64,000 bases of DNA from Ailanthus altissimus (taxonomy: Eukaryota > Streptophyta > Magnoliopsida > Sapindales > Simaroubaceae). This document shows, one piece after another, positions 60,909 through 64,000 of this stretch. Where the stretch lies: positions 24,615,501-24,679,500 of the forward strand of contig OX327709.1 of NCBI GenBank assembly GCA_946807835.1, read 5' to 3'. The notes under the pieces were generated by a model. It was not told the DNA's origin and did not search any database. It worked only from the letters and a program-made list of their open reading frames with translations. A program made the position numbers and the translations under genes. Each line of letters starts with the position of its first letter. The stretch's first letter is position 1.

Positions 60909-63900
60909 TGTTGTAAGAGATTAGTTAGATATTTTTTGTCTTCAGTTTTCCCGCTAATATTCTGGTTTACCTTAGCTTATTTTATGGATCTGTTACAAAC
61001 TTCTTTAGCTGCATTTCCTTCATTTTGTTTGTAGTATAAATAGTTGTACTCTAATTTATTGAAAACTAATACAAAAGTAAACTTTTCACATTTTTCAGCA
61101 ATGTACTTTTCTTTCTAGCCAAACAGAAAGCTTTGACATTTTCAATTTGGTATTAGAGCCAAGAAAATGACAAGTACTGCTAATACTACCATTAATCATA
61201 CATCATTGGTTACATTTACCTTTCCTGCACAAATCAAACTCGAGAGATCAAATTTTCTCGTATAGAAAGCTCAAACACTTTCAATCATCAGAGAAAATTA
61301 ATTGGAAGGATTTGTTGATGGATCTAAATCAGCACCAGCTCAATACTTAGCTGGAATCGACTCAAATCAGAGTGGATATAAGAGTGGTGAGAGCTCTAAT
61401 CCTGTTGAGAATGTTGACTATATGAATTATAGGATTAGAGTGTGAGAGCTCTAATCACTCTCAGTCACTAAATACTTTATGAAAATAAAAAATACAACTA
61501 ATAATCTAGCTATTGCTAGTTGTCCAATAAGTAATGATGATCTAATTATGCATTTTTTAACTGACTTGGATAAGAACTTTGATCCATAGTTGTTCATATC
61601 CAAGGAAAATTAAGATCTATAGATCTGAATGAAGTCATATCACTAATGTTGATTCATGAGTATATAATTGAGTAAAGAAACAAAAACATGAAATTTGAAG
61701 CTAATCTAGCTCAGTCGAAGCAAAATCAAAAGAAACCAAACAACAGTAGTCAAAACCAGAATTTTAGAAACAATAATAGTGTGTTTGGATTTGTGAATGC
61801 AAATAGTGGAAAAGGCTCTTTAGAGTAGGCAAAGGTCCTGTTCCAGGGAATGGTAGAGGATTTCCTTATGCTAATGTATATTATCAAGGTTTTACTACTG
61901 GGAATTTCATTGGAAATCAATCTGCAAGAAAAGATTTTGCAAAATTAACTTATCATATTTATTTTAAGTCTGCACATTTTGCCTTTAACTGTAATAATAG
62001 ATACAATAGGAATTACATTCCAAATCAGCAGAATTACTACAATTACAATCAGAACACTAGAGGTGGATATGGTTCTGGTGCTACAAACACATCATAAAAT
62101 ATGTTTAATCAGAACAATTTTAGAAGATGAGCTTCTACTTTTGCTAAGTCTGCATACTTTGCAGCATCTGAGTATGTAGTTGATCAAGGATATCTAGACA
62201 ATGGTGCCATTCATCATCTCACTAATGAGCCTGACATACTTGCTGACAAAGAAGAATATTCAAGTATTGACACTCTAATCATTGGTAATGGCTTAAGTTT
62301 GAGAATAGCTTGCACTGGTACTACATGTTTTAAGCCATTAACTAACAATTACACAATTTACTTACATAATGTCCTTTATATTCCAGAGATTACAAAATAT
62401 CTGATCAGCATATTCAAGCTCACATCAAAAAATGCCATAATTGTTGAGTTTTATGATGATTTGTGTTTGTTGAAGGACATGATGACATGGCTGGTGATAT
62501 TTAAGGGGATTGCTAAAAATGGACTTTACAAGCTGCAAGAAAAACTTGTGATCCTACCACCTAAACCCAAGATTTTCCAAGGCAAGTTATATCAGCCTAT
62601 GTCAATGATTTTCTATCTGTCAAATAAAACCTTACCTTGTAAAAACCATATGCAAGAAAATAAAGTTTTTAGTTTAATTATATGTATAGAAAATAAGATA
62701 GACAATATCAGCAAGAAAATAAATAATTGTACAATAGACATTCTATATATGAGATTTGGCCATCCTCATAGACAAATATTAAAGTACTTGCTAAAGAGTT
62801 GTACTGAATTTAGAAAGTTTAACAAAAATACTATTCCTAGTTTCTGTGATGCTTGCAAATATGGCAAATTTCATAAGCTTCATTTTTCTATTACAAAAAC
62901 AAAATCAAAACACCTCTTGAATTGATCTATATTGATATTTGAGGGCCTACACCTCTATTATCAAGGGAAGGGTTTAGATATTATGTGTCATTTATTGATG
63001 ATTATAGCAGGCATGTGTGGATTTTTTCATCAACAGAAAAAATTGTGTGTCTTGAGATATTTAAAGTGTTCAAACTTCAAGTACAAAAATAATTTGAGAG
63101 AAATATCAAGATACTACAATCTAATTGGGGAGGAGAATATAGAAGTTTTGTGTCTTTTCTAGAAAATGAGGGTATATTTTTCAGGCACTCGTGCCTTTAC
63201 ACTCACCATTAAAATGGTACTGCAGAAATGAAGCACAAAAATGTAGTTGAACTAGGCTTAACTTTACTTACTCAAGCAAAAATGCCTCTAAAATTTTGGT
63301 GTGATGATTTTCATACAATTGTTTACTTGATAAACAGGCTTCCCACTTCTATCCTAGCATTCAAAACTCCCTATGAAGTCTTACATAAACACTAACATGA
63401 CTATACCTTCTTAAAAAGCTTTGGTTGTGCTTGTTTTCTCTATCTAAGACCATACAATAAATATAAATTTGATTTTCATACTTCAAAATATATCTTCATC
63501 GGATATAGTCCTATTCACAAGGGTTACAAATGTTTGAGCAGTGATGGAAAGATTTACATAACCAGAAATGTGGTCTTCAATGAACCAGAATTTTGATTCT
63601 GCTCAAAACAAAATTTTCAAACCTGACATTCCAAAACAAATATATTAGACAAAAATGTGATACTTCTCCATTGTGTTTACATAATTCATGTTTGTAGTAA
63701 CCATTCCACAAGTCCACTTTAACAACACTCCTTACCAGTATCTAAGTCTTCAACAGGTACATTGTCTAATCATTTTAACTCAATATCACCGAATCATCAA
63801 ACACAGACCACAACCATACTAGACATACCAAATCATTAAACTCTAAAAATATCAAAACCTCATAAACAACTTACCATACCAACACATCAGTCTATAACTA

Positions 63901-64000
63901 CATCAAACCAACAACTTCCCATAAATTCACAAAAACCAAATCAAAAACTTACAAACACTTCAGTGCATTCAATGAAAAATATATCAAAATGGGATCTTTA
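60909..64000 (+). mobile_element. Ty1/copia LTR retrotransposon 3, 5' part, cut by the window end
   Basis: The primer site TGGTATTAGAGCC (61148-61160) follows a putative short LTR (about 60909-61144, TGTTGTAAGAG...TCA; the partner LTR is outside the window, so the left border is uncertain). Gag similarity begins at ATG 61167 with several stops. Protease, integrase and the start of RT follow. Stops are present but fewer than in the other copia elements. Confidence 0.78.
61167..63590 (+). pseudogene. copia gag-pol remnant of element 3
   Basis: Gag starts at 61167 but has several stops within 500 bases. Protease near 62195-62230 reads LDNGAIHHLTNEPD, with Asn in place of Ser after the active-site Asp. 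62299-62925 is open for 208 residues and holds the GAG-pre-integrase zinc region (GHPHRQILKYL, CDACKYGKFHK). The integrase core continues to about 63420 with stops near 62926 and 63162. KFWCDDFHT and FGCACF blocks follow. Confidence 0.8.

Overview
This is nuclear DNA of a flowering plant, almost certainly a eudicot. It is AT-rich, its genes have many GT-AG introns, and plant-specific families are present (a PIN-LIKES auxin carrier, a LOG-type cytokinin enzyme relic, Athila, Tekay-like and copia retrotransposons). The species cannot be named from sequence alone.

Layout. (1) 1-15,000 is a gene island with three ordinary host genes: the 5' part of a bromodomain protein gene (minus, runs off the left edge), a RING-H2 E3 ligase with a C-terminal membrane anchor (plus, 7676-9376), and a ten-exon PILS6-like auxin carrier (minus, 14666-10319). 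The first two are divergent and the last two convergent. (2) 15,000-26,000 holds intergenic DNA, a decayed copia element (17170-22486) and a 5'-truncated LINE with a clear target-site duplication (23371-25315). (3) 26,088-44,605 contains three same-strand copies of a small, intronless HABP4/Stm1-type RNA-binding gene. Only the middle copy (39575-40111) is open; the two outer copies are pseudogenes, each broken by a member of the same short LTR (TRIM) family at a different site. Between them lie a copia element (29538-37600), a solo gypsy LTR inside that element, and SINEs. (4) 44,818-60,560 is one large degenerate Athila-type gypsy element. Its gag is split by a second LTR element (49698-58489, TSD AGTAG) with about 2.5 kb LTRs. 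The interior of that second element carries a gypsy pol 3' end, a decayed pararetrovirus-like fragment and an intronless, frameshifted LOG-like pseudogene. (5) 60,909-64,000 is the 5' part of a further copia element, cut by the window edge.

The three island genes do not form a pathway; they are independent plant genes (chromatin reading, ubiquitination, intracellular auxin homeostasis). The most unusual structures are in the repeats. A TRIM at 26558-28958 has perfect LTR/TSD borders, but a gag-to-LTR block of an unrelated copia element sits exactly at its primer-binding site, as expected if a one-LTR circle recombined into it. The nested element at 49698-58489 encloses a LOG retrocopy. Gene models were made by hand from splice signals and protein family similarity; no database search was run.
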